Shown here piece by piece: positions 27,725-38,067 of a DNA stretch of 64,000 nucleotides. Position 1 is the stretch's first letter. Each line of letters begins with the position of its first letter. The notes beneath the pieces were generated by a model. It did not search any database. It was not told the origin of the DNA and worked only from the letters and a program-made list of their open reading frames with translations. The DNA lies in NCBI GenBank assembly GCA_020050435.1, contig JAGVKQ010000027.1, forward strand, positions 1 to 64,000, in the 5' to 3' direction. Source of the stretch: Candidatus Caenarcanales bacterium. Its GTDB lineage: Bacteria; Cyanobacteriota; Vampirovibrionia; 2-02-FULL-35-15. Both the position numbers and the translations under genes were made by a program.

Positions 27725-28924
27725 TTAATTCTTACTCTCAGTTTTTTCTTTGCTGTTCATATCGAACTTTCCTGTACAAAGTCCTCTGATGTCATTAAAT
27801 AAAACAAAGAACATTAAAACCATAAGAAGCATAAAACCTGCCTGGATAGCTTTTTGTTGAAATTTTTCTGCCAATTTTCTACCACGTATTTTTTCTATAA
27901 ACATAAATAGCAAATGTCCACCATCAAGGGCAGGAATAGGTAATAAGTTAATTATGGCAAGGTTGATACTTATAAGAGCTGTCCATCTATATACTTCTCT
28001 GAAGTCTAATGTAATTGCTTGGGCAAATACAGAGACAATGGCAATGATTCCATGCAAGTCATCTGCTTTAACTTTAGGTGTTCCTGTAGGTGAAAATCCA
28101 AATATATTAGCAAACATAAAAAAGAGTCCAATTAACATGTTTAAAGTCCACTCAAGCATTACTTTTCCTGCTTGGTAAAACCAAATGAGTGGATTGCTAG
28201 ATGGTTTATCATACTCTCCACTAGAAACTAACCCTAACCCTACACCAATTCTTCCTTCACTATTTGGAATTACAGATACATTTAAGATCTCTTTTTGTTT
28301 TTTATTATTATTTATGTAAGTTCTTTGGACTTTGAAAATAACTGGTTTTAATTTACTCTTACTAACAAGAGATACTACATCATTTGGTTGTTTTACACTT
28401 GTATCATTAATGCTTAAAATAACATCTTTCACTCTAAGACCAGCTTCTCTAGCAATTACATTTGGGGTGGAATCATACTCTTTTGCTTCTTGTGTTGATG
28501 CAAGGAGATTCGTAATCATTACATTGCCTTTAGAACTGGGAGCGCCTACTGTAGCTACCATTATTAGACATGTAAAATAAGCAAAAATTATATTAAAAAT
28601 TACACCTGCAGATGCAACTGCAACTCTTTTCCAAATAGCAAAAGACTGAAGAGGCTTAAGATCCGGTAACTCTTTTGCAATCTCATCTCTAGACTCATCA
28701 CCAAGCTCTGGAATAGCTACATAGCCGCCCAGAACAAACCAGTGAAATCTGAATTCTGTTTCTTTCCACTTTCCTAAAGTTATATGATTCCCAAATGGTA
28801 ATCCAAAACCAAATATTGGGGTTTGAAATCCTAATTTTCTTGCTACTATCCAATGTCCAAATTCATGAACAATAATCATTATGCTAAGAAGTGCAAGAAC
28901 AAGTATTATATTTAAAATAACCAT
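27725..28924 (-). CDS. rseP: RIP metalloprotease (RseP-like site-2 protease)
   Basis: IIVHEFGHWIVARKLG zinc motif; PDZ REAGLRVKDVILSINDTSVKQPNDVVSLV; INLLPIPALDGGHLLFMFIE. Confidence 0.94.
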   Translation of the reverse strand: MVILNIILVLALLSIMIIVHEFGHWIVARKLGFQTPIFGFGLPFGNHITLGKWKETEFRFHWFVLGGYVAIPELGDESRDEIAKELPDLKPLQSFAIWKRVAVASAGVIFNIIFAYFTCLIMVATVGAPSSKGNVMITNLLASTQEAKEYDSTPNVIAREAGLRVKDVILSINDTSVKQPNDVVSLVSKSKLKPVIFKVQRTYINNNKKQKEILNVSVIPNSEGRIGVGLGLVSSGEYDKPSSNPLIWFYQAGKVMLEWTLNMLIGLFFMFANIFGFSPTGTPKVKADDLHGIIAIVSVFAQAITLDFREVYRWTALISINLAIINLLPIPALDGGHLLFMFIEKIRGRKLAEKFQQKAIQAGFMLLMVLMFFVLFNDIRGLCTGKFDMNSKEKTESKN

Positions 28925-28936
28925 TTCATCATTTTA

Positions 28937-29932
28937 TCACGTAGAGACGCTGTATACAACGTCTCTGACCTTATTTACCACATACCCAGGAAGTAGTTTT
29001 TTCATACAGTCATGATGTTTTAAAGGACAAATCTTTTTTTTACAAGGTAAACAATTGAGTTCTGAAAGATAAAGGCTATTTTCAATGGATTTATAGGGAC
29101 CATTCCTAAGTATTGATGTTGGACCATAAATGCCAATTACATTTGGAGAGCCAAAGTCATTTTTAACAGCACTTGCTATATGAAGACCTGCAGAATCCAA
29201 TCCAATAACAAGATGACTTCTTTGAATTAGAAAAAATAAGTCTTTAATACTTGTTTTTCCAATCAAATTATTAAAATCAATATTGTTTTCTGAAAGCTTT
29301 GTCGTTAAATAAGACAATTTATCTAGTTCAGATTTCGATGCAAGAATTGATACGTCATACTCACCGTCAATTTCTTTAATCAACTCAAACCAGTAATCAT
29401 TTTCCCAATGCTTACTGTCCCATGTAGTGGAAGGAAATAAAAGAGCAGATTTTTTACTGGACGAATTAATTGTAATGCTTGATTCGCATATTTCAGGAAT
29501 GAGAAATTTTATTTCTTTTACTTTGTTTAAACTAGAAATAACCTGAAGATTTAAATCCACTATGTGAGTTTTTGTTTTAAACAGATTGCCTACATCTACT
29601 TTCTCATCATAAAAAATATGAGCAAATTCCCTGGTATTTTTAAACCCAATCAATTTTTTCCCTAAGCAGAGTTTTCCAACTAGAGCAGTTTTGAATAAAC
29701 CCTGAACATCTATTACATAGTCATAATTTTCTTTTTGTAGTTTTTGAATGATTTCTGGTGTTAATATATGCAAAGTATCAATTTCTTTTACCAAAGATAA
29801 AATTTCAATACCTTTTTCTCCTGTCAACCAATCTATTTGTGCATTTGGGTAAGACTTTCTTAAAGCATTTAATACTGGAAGAGTATGAATAATATCTCCC
29901 AGGCTACTTAAACGTATGATTAAAAATTTCAT
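28937..29932 (-). CDS. Glycosyltransferase family 9 (heptosyltransferase-like)
   Basis: FLIIRLSSLGDIIHTLPVLNALRKSYPNAQIDWLT; HLVIGLDSAGLHIASAV; GIYGPTSILRNGP. Confidence 0.9.
   Translation of the reverse strand: MKFLIIRLSSLGDIIHTLPVLNALRKSYPNAQIDWLTGEKGIEILSLVKEIDTLHILTPEIIQKLQKENYDYVIDVQGLFKTALVGKLCLGKKLIGFKNTREFAHIFYDEKVDVGNLFKTKTHIVDLNLQVISSLNKVKEIKFLIPEICESSITINSSSKKSALLFPSTTWDSKHWENDYWFELIKEIDGEYDVSILASKSELDKLSYLTTKLSENNIDFNNLIGKTSIKDLFFLIQRSHLVIGLDSAGLHIASAVKNDFGSPNVIGIYGPTSILRNGPYKSIENSLYLSELNCLPCKKKICPLKHHDCMKKLLPGYVVNKVRDVVYSVST
28943..28966. repeat. Palindromic repeat agagacgctgtatacaacgtctct, overlapping the GT9 C-terminus
   Basis: 24 bp with one mismatch; same family as 6755-6774. 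Confidence 0.8.
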
Positions 29933-29933
29933 T

Positions 29934-30707
29934 TTAAATGGGTAAAAGGGTCATTTTGTGATTGTCAAATACAGCCACTTCGCTAAAACCAACTTTTTTT
30001 ATGACTTCATAAAGTCTGTCATAAGAATGAGCTAAATCTTTTGCTGTATGTGCATCGGATGCAGTAGTTATAGGAATATTTAATTCTTTTACTTTTTCTA
30101 AAATTTTAACTTCTGGATAAACTTCATTTACAGGCTTTCTCCACCCAGCAGTGCTTATTTCTAAAGTTAAATTTTTTTCTTTAATAAGCTTTAAAACATC
30201 ATCAGTAAAATAGGAAATATCTTTTTTAGGTCTGTATCCAAAAATCTTAATAAGGTCTAAGTGAGCCAACCCATCTATAAGCCCTTTATTTATTAGTTTT
30301 TTTATGTTTTCAAAATATGCAGAATATAAATCGTCATTGTCCCATTTCTTATATTCTTCTTTAAAGTTAGGGTGATCATAAGCCCAGTCACCTATGAAAT
30401 GAACAGAACCCAGAACAAAATCTAATTTATCGTAGTTTTTTTCAATCCATTTATAGTCTTCAATAGATGTTTCTGGATCATTATCTATTTCTATTCCTAT
30501 CTTAAATTTCACATCTTTTACACTATCTCTGAACTTGAAAAATTCATCGAGCTTAATCCCTGGATGGTATCTGCCATGATCAGTAAGTGCTACATCTTTG
30601 AGATTTGCTTTTTTTGCAAATACACCCCAAGGTGCAAGATTCTCTTGTGTGTAAGCTAGATCTTCTCTATGTGCTTGTGGATGATTGTGGTAGTCAGAAA
30701 ATAACAT
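29934..30707 (-). CDS. PHP-domain histidinol-phosphatase-like phosphoesterase
   Basis: DYHNHPQAHREDLAY, ALTDHGRYHPG, FVLGSVHFIG, LAHLDLIKIFG, TTASDAHTAKDLAHSYDRLYEVI. Confidence 0.87.
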   Translation of the reverse strand: MLFSDYHNHPQAHREDLAYTQENLAPWGVFAKKANLKDVALTDHGRYHPGIKLDEFFKFRDSVKDVKFKIGIEIDNDPETSIEDYKWIEKNYDKLDFVLGSVHFIGDWAYDHPNFKEEYKKWDNDDLYSAYFENIKKLINKGLIDGLAHLDLIKIFGYRPKKDISYFTDDVLKLIKEKNLTLEISTAGWRKPVNEVYPEVKILEKVKELNIPITTASDAHTAKDLAHSYDRLYEVIKKVGFSEVAVFDNHKMTLLPI

Positions 30708-30733
30708 ATGAACATTATATCGTGCTTACGTTC

Positions 30734-32599
30734 TTATGTACCTGTCTTCCTACGAAAAAAACTATTAATACGTGACTTCTTTTTTTGTTTTTCAACTACT
30801 GGTTTATTTATGGGTTTGATTTCTACTTTCTTTTTGGTTAGCTCCTTGGGAGGGGTGGGTGTAGGCTTAACTTCTACTTTTTTCTTAATTGGCTGGCTGA
30901 CTTGTGGAATTATTGGCTCAATATTTTCTTTCTTCTTAATAGGCTCATTATTTTTTGTAGATTCAATCTTTCCATAGTTCGTGTAAAACACATATCTATT
31001 GTCTGAGCCCCATTTAGATACATTGATTAGAGTTTTACCTTCTAAAAATGTCTTCTTAGTTACAAATGCAAATTTCTTTTCACTATTAATTCTTTCTTGC
31101 AACTTCTTGAAGTTATCAATTTTTCCGATTTTTCTTTTTGCGTAAAAAGTAAGACTTGGTTTTACAATTTGATAAGTAGATATTTCAACATCTCTTGGCA
31201 TGTCTTTTGCAAAAGTTCTTAGTAAGTATTGTGAATGTTTATCTATTTTTGGGAGTAGAAGAGAGATTGATAGGAAATACGTTAGAAAAAATGTAGAAAG
31301 AATTATCGTAAACGTCAATGATAAATCTTTCTGACTACTTGCCCACGCCATGCTGACTCCGACAAATAATAAGAAAGCAAGAGTTAAAATCTGGAAATCT
31401 AGCTTTAATGTTTTTAATTCTCTTGGCATTATTATATTTAACTGAAATAAGCAAACATATAAAAGAATGATACAAATTAAAAAGAAAACACCTAAACCAA
31501 TAACTACCCCTAAATTGCTTTTACCTTTTTTTATTAACCCATCAAACCATATTGCTACTAATATGCTTAGCGCTGGAAATACAGGAAGAATATAGGTCAA
31601 AAGCTTTGTTTTGCTGACGCTGAAAAAGAGAAAAATTACGAGGAACCACCAAAAACAAAACCATGGCACTTGATCTTTTGAAGATGTTTGTAAAACTCTA
31701 AGACCTCTTTTGAAAAGAGACCAGATTGATTGTGGTAAGAAAAATATCCAAGGTAAAAACCCGATTAATACAACAGGTATAAAATAGAAATAATTTCCTT
31801 TATGTCCTGAAACCACCTTTGTGTATCTATCAAAATTGTGTAATCCAAAAAATGTATTTGTGAAATCTCCATTTGTAGCATTGTGAACAGCAATGTACCA
31901 AGGGAGAATCAATGCTATAAATAAAAGAAACCCGACCCAAAAAGCTTTACTTTTTAAGAAGTAATCCGTTTTCCCAATCCACCAGAAAAAGGGTAAGAAT
32001 GTAAGTGAAACTAAAACAATACTCACAGGTCCTTTTGTTAAAAAGGCACAAGCAAGAAAGATAAAGCCAAGCAAATACCAATAAGTAAATTCTTTTATTT
32101 GATGTTTGAAAACCTTATGAGAATTAAGAATTTGATCATACCCAAGAAAAAAACAGAAAAAAGCAGAAGATATAAAACAGGATAAGGTCATATCTGTTAC
32201 GGAAAATCTTGCAAGTGCTGCAAACTCAAGGGACGACATTAGTATAAGTGAGCCAATTAATGCACATGTAGACCCGTAAAATCTATTGAGAAAAGTATAT
32301 AAGAAATAAACACAAATTAATGCACATAGAACTGATGGTAGTCTGGCACTAAATTCATTTACTCCAAAAGCAGCCATGCTAAGGGCTTCAAGCCAGTAGA
32401 AAAAAACTGGTTTATCATATCTGACTACATAATTAAAATATGGAACTATCCAATCCCCTGACTCAAGCATTTCTCTGCCTGCCTCTGCATATCTAGGTTC
32501 ATCTACATCAAGCAATCCGATGTTTCCAAGGAAAAAGAAATAAAGGACAATAAATGCCAAGAGAGAAATGCTTAATACTAGACCTAAGTTTCTTTTCAC
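30734..32599 (-). CDS. ArnT-like glycosyltransferase family 39 membrane protein with Lys/Pro-rich C-tail
   Basis: NIGLLDVDEPRYAEAGREMLESGDWIVPYFNYVVRYDKPVFFYW; multiple TM segments; tail IKKKVEVKPTPTPPKELTKKKVEIKP. Confidence 0.88.
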   Translation of the reverse strand: MKRNLGLVLSISLLAFIVLYFFFLGNIGLLDVDEPRYAEAGREMLESGDWIVPYFNYVVRYDKPVFFYWLEALSMAAFGVNEFSARLPSVLCALICVYFLYTFLNRFYGSTCALIGSLILMSSLEFAALARFSVTDMTLSCFISSAFFCFFLGYDQILNSHKVFKHQIKEFTYWYLLGFIFLACAFLTKGPVSIVLVSLTFLPFFWWIGKTDYFLKSKAFWVGFLLFIALILPWYIAVHNATNGDFTNTFFGLHNFDRYTKVVSGHKGNYFYFIPVVLIGFLPWIFFLPQSIWSLFKRGLRVLQTSSKDQVPWFCFWWFLVIFLFFSVSKTKLLTYILPVFPALSILVAIWFDGLIKKGKSNLGVVIGLGVFFLICIILLYVCLFQLNIIMPRELKTLKLDFQILTLAFLLFVGVSMAWASSQKDLSLTFTIILSTFFLTYFLSISLLLPKIDKHSQYLLRTFAKDMPRDVEISTYQIVKPSLTFYAKRKIGKIDNFKKLQERINSEKKFAFVTKKTFLEGKTLINVSKWGSDNRYVFYTNYGKIESTKNNEPIKKKENIEPIIPQVSQPIKKKVEVKPTPTPPKELTKKKVEIKPINKPVVEKQKKKSRINSFFRRKTGT

Positions 32600-32600
32600 C

Positions 32601-34403
32601 TTATTCGCCTTCGAGTTTAAGTACAGCCATAAATGCTTCCTGAGGGATTTCTACTCTTCCAACAGATTTCATTCTTTTTTTACCTTCTTTTTGTTTCTCA
32701 AGAAGTTTTTTCTTTCTGGTTATATCTCCACCATAGCATTTTGCAATAACATTTTTCTTTACTGCGCTCACTGTTTCTCTAGCTACAACTTTCCCACCAA
32801 TAGCAGCCTGTATCGGGACTTCAAAAAGTTGTCGCGGAATTAATTCTCTCAACTTGCTAGTAAGCAATCTACCAAAATAAGGAGCTTTATCTGAATGTAC
32901 AATGGCTGAAAGTGCATCCACTGGTTCTCCAGCTATTAAAACATCTAATTTTACAAGCTTTGATTCTCTGTATCCTATAAGCTCATAGTCCATGCTTGCA
33001 TAGCCTTTTGAACGAGATTTTAATCCATCAAAAAAATCAGTAATAATTTCTGCAAGTGGCATGTCATACGTTAGCTGAACTCTTTTTGTGTCGATATATT
33101 TCATATCTTTAAAAACGCCACGTCTTGCCTGGCAAAGCTCCATTACATTGCCCACAAATTCGTTTGGAAGAAAAATGTGTAGTAAAACAAAAGGCTCTTC
33201 AATTTTTTCTCTGTGGTTTGCATCAGGTAAAAAAGCAGGATTTTCTATTTCTATAACTTCACCCTTATGTTTTGTGACTCTGTAAATTACACTTGGGGCA
33301 GTAGCAATTAAGTTTAGTTTATATTCTCTTTCCAGCCTTTCCTGAGCTACTTCCATGTGTAGTAATCCAAGAAATCCACATCTAAATCCAAGACCAAGCG
33401 CTCCAGATGATTCAGGTTCATAGCTAATAGAGCTATCATTTAATTTTAATTTTTCAAGAGCATCTTTTAAAACAGGATATTGATCAGCATCAATTGGATA
33501 TAATCCACAAAATACCATAGGTACAGCAGGCCTATATCCTATCAATGGTTCTGTAGCTCTATTTGATGTAGTCGTAACAGTGTCACCCACTAGTGAGCTT
33601 ACTTCTTTAATAAAACCAGCCAAATATCCAACTTCCCCAGCTTTTAATTCTTTTTGTGGAAGTTGTCCAGGATTTAAATACCCAAGTTCACTTACAATAA
33701 ATTTTTTCTCATTAGCCATGAAAGATATTTCATCACCAACTTTGATTCTTCCATCAAACATTCTAAAATAAACAATAATACCTCTGTAACTTTCAAAATA
33801 ACTATCAAAAATTAATCCTCTTGGAGGTAAATCAATGGTATTTCTCGGAGGTGGAATATACTTTACTACTGCTTCTAATACTTGATCAATGTTTAAACCT
33901 GTTTTTGCACTTATGTAGATGACATTTGATGTATCAATTCCTATCAAGTCTTCAATTTCTTTTTTTACTCTTTCAGGTTCTGCACCAGGTAAATCAACTT
34001 TATTTATTATGGGAATGATTTCAAGTTTATTTTCTAATGCAAGATAAACATTTGCTAATGTTTGTGCTTCAACGCCTTGACTGGCATCTACGATTAAGAG
34101 CGCTCCTTCACATGCAGCCAGACTTCTTGACACTTCATAGGTAAAATCTACGTGACCAGGAGTATCTATAAGATTTAAAACATAATCTTGCCCATCATTT
34201 GCTTTATATTCCATTCTGGCTGTCTGAAGTTTTATTGTGATGCCTCTTTCACGTTCAAGATCCATGTTATCCAGAACTTGTGCCTTCATTTCTCTTTTTG
34301 AAATTGCACCAGTAGTTTCAAGTAATCTATCTGCAAGAGTAGATTTCCCATGATCAATATGGGCAATAATACAAAAGTTGCGAATGTTTAACTTAGTCGA
34401 CAT
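32601..34403 (-). CDS. lepA: Elongation factor 4 (LepA)
   Basis: [65 protein letters not shown]; full length ~600 aa. Start set at [10 protein letters not shown]. Confidence 0.97.
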   Translation of the reverse strand: MSTKLNIRNFCIIAHIDHGKSTLADRLLETTGAISKREMKAQVLDNMDLERERGITIKLQTARMEYKANDGQDYVLNLIDTPGHVDFTYEVSRSLAACEGALLIVDASQGVEAQTLANVYLALENKLEIIPIINKVDLPGAEPERVKKEIEDLIGIDTSNVIYISAKTGLNIDQVLEAVVKYIPPPRNTIDLPPRGLIFDSYFESYRGIIVYFRMFDGRIKVGDEISFMANEKKFIVSELGYLNPGQLPQKELKAGEVGYLAGFIKEVSSLVGDTVTTTSNRATEPLIGYRPAVPMVFCGLYPIDADQYPVLKDALEKLKLNDSSISYEPESSGALGLGFRCGFLGLLHMEVAQERLEREYKLNLIATAPSVIYRVTKHKGEVIEIENPAFLPDANHREKIEEPFVLLHIFLPNEFVGNVMELCQARRGVFKDMKYIDTKRVQLTYDMPLAEIITDFFDGLKSRSKGYASMDYELIGYRESKLVKLDVLIAGEPVDALSAIVHSDKAPYFGRLLTSKLRELIPRQLFEVPIQAAIGGKVVARETVSAVKKNVIAKCYGGDITRKKKLLEKQKEGKKRMKSVGRVEIPQEAFMAVLKLEGE

Positions 34404-34526
34404 AAAATTTCCAGTCAAAAGATGACAGTCTTTTATTATAGAGTATTTCGTATATTTAAAGTACTGGTGTAAGATTTTGATTAGTACGCTATACGCTATT
34501 TCTTAGTTATAATAAGTAATGCATTT

Positions 34527-35870
34527 ATGGCAAATAAACAAGAAATAAATATTAGGCGATATCTTTTACCTGGTTTAAAAAAATGGATTTTGACAGGACT
34601 TGTGGGACTTGTAATTGGTGTACTTGGCTTAGCCCTTTTTTTTGATTTAAGACCTGTTACAAGATTAGGAAGTTTACTTAGGTCATTTCTTGAGACTTTA
34701 GCAGGAATTTTCCCTCCACAAATCTCAGGTGCAATAGCAATTCTTCTTTGTATTGTAATGATTACTTACGCTCTTATTAAAGCCAGTAATCAAATTGTCA
34801 AAGCTTTAGATCCAAATCTTGCTGACAAATCTGTACTTGATGCTCTAGATCAAGTCCATTCTTTAAGTCGCGGTGTAAAAATAGTAGCTATAGGTGGTGG
34901 AACTGGACTAAGCACTTTACTTTCAGGTTTAAAACATTACACTTCAAATATCACTGCAATTGTTACCGTGGCAGATGATGGTGGAAGTTCTGGAAGACTT
35001 AGAGAAGAGCTTGGAATTATTCCTCCAGGAGATATTAGAAATTGCATAGCAGCTTTAGCTGATGAAGATAAAATAATCACTGAACTTTTTCAATATCGTT
35101 TCACGAGTGGGCAAAATCTTGAAGGGCATAGTTTTGGAAATTTATTTTTATCTGCTCTGAGTGAAGTAATGGGTGGGGATTTTATAAAAGCTGTAAAAGC
35201 AGCTACTCTTATTTTAAGAAGCCGTGGAATGGTATTACCATCATCTCCTGAGCCTATGAAAATAATTGCTGAGATGGAAGATGGAAGAATTATTGAAGGT
35301 GAGTCGAAAATCCCTGAAGCAAATGGAAGAATAAAAAGAATTTATTGTGAACCTGAAAAGCCTAAAGTACAGCAAGAAGCTATTGATGCATTGTTAAATG
35401 CAGAATTAATAATTTTTGGACCAGGAAGTTTGTATACATCTATTATTCCTAATTTATTAGTTACTGATATTGTGAAAGCTATTAAAAAATCTCCTGCTCA
35501 TAAACTTTATGTTTGTAATATCATGACTCAACCTGGAGAAACTACGGGTTATAAAATTAGTGATCACTTGAAAGCTTTAATTCAGCATTCAGGAGAAAAA
35601 GATTTAATAGAAGTTGTAATTGCTAGTGACAGATACCCTAAAAGATTATTAGAAAAATATAAAGAAAAAGGACAAGAGCCTGTATTGATTGATGCTGAAG
35701 AGGTTCAAAAACTTGGAGTTAGGGTAGTAGCGAGAAATCTTATAAAAGAAGAAGATTTAGTTAGGCATGATCCTGCTTTATTAACAAGAGCAATTTTACT
35801 TTGGTATAAAAGATGGCAAAAGTATCCTGTTAAGAAAATTGAAGAAGAAAAGACAATGGTAGGACTATAA
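34527..35870 (+). CDS. yvcK: YvcK/CofD-like gluconeogenesis factor
   Basis: KIVAIGGGTGLSTLLSGLKHYTSNITAIVTVADDGGSSGRLREELGIIPPGDIRNCIAAL; two N-terminal TM segments. Confidence 0.94.
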   Translation: MANKQEINIRRYLLPGLKKWILTGLVGLVIGVLGLALFFDLRPVTRLGSLLRSFLETLAGIFPPQISGAIAILLCIVMITYALIKASNQIVKALDPNLADKSVLDALDQVHSLSRGVKIVAIGGGTGLSTLLSGLKHYTSNITAIVTVADDGGSSGRLREELGIIPPGDIRNCIAALADEDKIITELFQYRFTSGQNLEGHSFGNLFLSALSEVMGGDFIKAVKAATLILRSRGMVLPSSPEPMKIIAEMEDGRIIEGESKIPEANGRIKRIYCEPEKPKVQQEAIDALLNAELIIFGPGSLYTSIIPNLLVTDIVKAIKKSPAHKLYVCNIMTQPGETTGYKISDHLKALIQHSGEKDLIEVVIASDRYPKRLLEKYKEKGQEPVLIDAEEVQKLGVRVVARNLIKEEDLVRHDPALLTRAILLWYKRWQKYPVKKIEEEKTMVGL

Positions 35871-35907
35871 AGATTATGCTAAATTCTTATTTATTAGGAG
35901 AGTGCTC

Positions 35908-36720
35908 ATGTCAAACTACTGGTTAGAAGAATTAATATCAAATCCAAGAGATTTTATAGATAGTTTTTACAAACAAGGCAAATACTATCAAAAAATTAGA
36001 AGTTGGGATAAGAGTAATAAAAAAAGAAAAGTCCCTAGAACATATTTTGTTTTTACCTTGGATGAAGAGGATGCTAAAAAAAATGCTACTTTTTCTACAT
36101 ATGAATTTGGAATAAAAGAACATATGATAAATAGAGGCTATCTCTGTAAAGCAGCTAGTCTTATGCCGCTCACCCCTTTGAAATATAATTTATTAAAATT
36201 AGCAGGTGTACAAATAGAAGAAGATGTTTTTATCGCTCCAGAAATAACCCTTGATGGTGTTTTAAGAGGCTGGACAAGATTTAGAAGAGGTTCATCCATA
36301 GGCTGGGGTACAAGATGTTTTAATCATCTTTTTGAAGAAGATGGAAAGATTATAGTTGGATATATTGATGTCGGTGAAGAAGCTTCTATCGGTGGTTTTG
36401 TCTCTATAACTCCAGGAGTTGTTATCGGTAAAAAAGCAAATATAGGTGCAGAAGTAAAACTTGGACCAGGAGTTCATGTAGGAGATCATGCAAAAGTAGG
36501 TGCTGGGTCTATAATCACTCCATTTGTAACCATTGGAGAAGGGGCTGAAGTCATGATGGGCAGTGTAGTTACAGTGAATGTACCTCCTCATTCTAAGGTT
36601 CAGGGGAATCCAGCTAAAATTGTCCAAGATCAGATAAGAGATCGTAAACCAAAGCTTGATTTAATTATTAATCCAAATATGGAAATAGAACATATAGATA
36701 AAACGAATAAATCAAGCTGA
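35908..36720 (+). CDS. Left-handed beta-helix (hexapeptide) protein, acyltransferase-like
   Basis: Hexapeptide repeats: VGEEASIGGFVSITPGVVIGKKANIGAEVKLGPGVHVGDHAKVGAGSIITPFVTIGEGAEVMMGSVVTVNVPPHSKVQGNPAKIV. Confidence 0.85.
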   Translation: MSNYWLEELISNPRDFIDSFYKQGKYYQKIRSWDKSNKKRKVPRTYFVFTLDEEDAKKNATFSTYEFGIKEHMINRGYLCKAASLMPLTPLKYNLLKLAGVQIEEDVFIAPEITLDGVLRGWTRFRRGSSIGWGTRCFNHLFEEDGKIIVGYIDVGEEASIGGFVSITPGVVIGKKANIGAEVKLGPGVHVGDHAKVGAGSIITPFVTIGEGAEVMMGSVVTVNVPPHSKVQGNPAKIVQDQIRDRKPKLDLIINPNMEIEHIDKTNKSS

Positions 36721-37773
36721 TGCAATTGTTGATTTTTCTATAGTAAGTTTGTTCTTGAGTTCTTGGGTGCTAGCAAGTCTTATTTTGTCAGCAGCAGCTA
36801 TTAAATCATTTTGCTTGTCTTGTTCTTTAGCTTCTTTTTCTTTGTGTGTTCCGCTTAATCTTTGTGCATCAGTAAGAGTTTTATCAGCCTCTCCTTCTAC
36901 GGGATTTCCTATTTGTTCTATTATTTCATCTGATGCCTCATATTCTGTAGTTTCTTCACAACTTGTATGTTCAAAACTGAGTTCACCTAAGCCGTCATCA
37001 ACTATATTTCCGTCAGCATCTTCAAAGTGGAAAGATGTGGTGGTAACTTCAGTAGTAGTTGTGTTAAAAGCTGTTAGATTTTCAATATGATGATCTGATA
37101 AGTGGCATTCACCATTACAAGCTGATTGGGGAATACCACCAGAAAGAATCCCGCTGAGTGCTGTTGCTGCATCTTTGTTTCCATTTTTAGCTTGCACTTT
37201 TGCATCGTACTGAGCATGTGCAACTTCTAGCTGAAGACAAGATCCTGCTAAAGCTTTAGCTTCAGGTGTTTGTAAGGACCCCATAATATTTATTAGTGAG
37301 GCAACTACAACGTTAGGAAAGCTGCCACCCATTGCCATTAAAACTCTTTCAATTTCTTGGCTTGCTCTAGAACTTTGTAAGCGTGAATTGAGCATTGCAC
37401 TAAGCATTTTAGAGTCATCATTATGAACACTTCCTAGAGCTTCAGAAAGTTTTTGTTTGTCTGGACACTTATGTGTTTTTGTTTCAGAACACACAACTTT
37501 GTGTCCTCTTGCAAGTGCTTTTGCTATTCTTTCCCCATGCTCTGGGTGTTCTAAAACTGTGGAAACTTCAGCAGCTGGAATACCAGCATCAATTAATGCA
37601 CCTGCAGCAGACTTTCCAACTCTAGCCTGATCAAATGGTGAGTCTTCTATTCTTCCAAAAGATTCAAAAGTAGGTTCCTTCTTTTCTTTTTCTTTTTCTG
37701 CAGGCTTAGGTTTTCCAACAAGCTCAATTGCTGGTGGCTTTGTTAGGCCTGAATTACTTACTGAATTTGACAT
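36712..37773 (-). CDS. Protein of unknown function (353 aa)
   Basis: Long ORF; Lys/Glu-rich N-terminus; no family recognised; 9-bp convergent overlap with the preceding gene. Confidence 0.7.
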   Translation of the reverse strand: MSNSVSNSGLTKPPAIELVGKPKPAEKEKEKKEPTFESFGRIEDSPFDQARVGKSAAGALIDAGIPAAEVSTVLEHPEHGERIAKALARGHKVVCSETKTHKCPDKQKLSEALGSVHNDDSKMLSAMLNSRLQSSRASQEIERVLMAMGGSFPNVVVASLINIMGSLQTPEAKALAGSCLQLEVAHAQYDAKVQAKNGNKDAATALSGILSGGIPQSACNGECHLSDHHIENLTAFNTTTTEVTTTSFHFEDADGNIVDDGLGELSFEHTSCEETTEYEASDEIIEQIGNPVEGEADKTLTDAQRLSGTHKEKEAKEQDKQNDLIAAADKIRLASTQELKNKLTIEKSTIASA

Positions 37774-37933
37774 ATAAATTTCTTCTCACGATAAATAAAC
37801 ATTATCTATATCTTCTATAGATAGAATGGCTTATTTGAATTGATTTTGACAAGGTTAGTTTAAGATATGTTTAAGGAAGCGTTCTAATTAATAAATAAGG
37901 GTCAGTTTTAATCTTAATTTAAGATTCTTGCGT

Positions 37934-37962
37934 TGTCATCCCCGCGAAAGCGGGGATCGACA
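37934..37962. repeat. REP-like hairpin tgtcatccccgcgaaagcggggatcgaca
   Basis: Inverted repeat read directly. Confidence 0.8.
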
Positions 37963-37964
37963 AT

Positions 37965-38062
37965 TGTCATTGCGAGCCCTGAATGAAATGAAGGGCGTGG
38001 CAATCTCATTTTGCATTATTGAATTGTGAGATTGCTTCGGGCTTTTAGCCCTCGCAATGACA
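37965..38062. repeat. ~98-bp composite inverted repeat, ends TGTCATTGCGAG/CTCGCAATGACA
   Basis: tgtcattgcgagccct...agggcgtggcaatctca...tgagattgcttcgggct...agccctcgcaatgaca: MITE/BIME-like without ORF. Confidence 0.8.
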
Positions 38063-38067
38063 CGTTC

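Noticed and set aside
34478-34506. tacgctatacgctat short tandem repeat before yvcK
   Set aside because: Two units only; not enough to support a feature.
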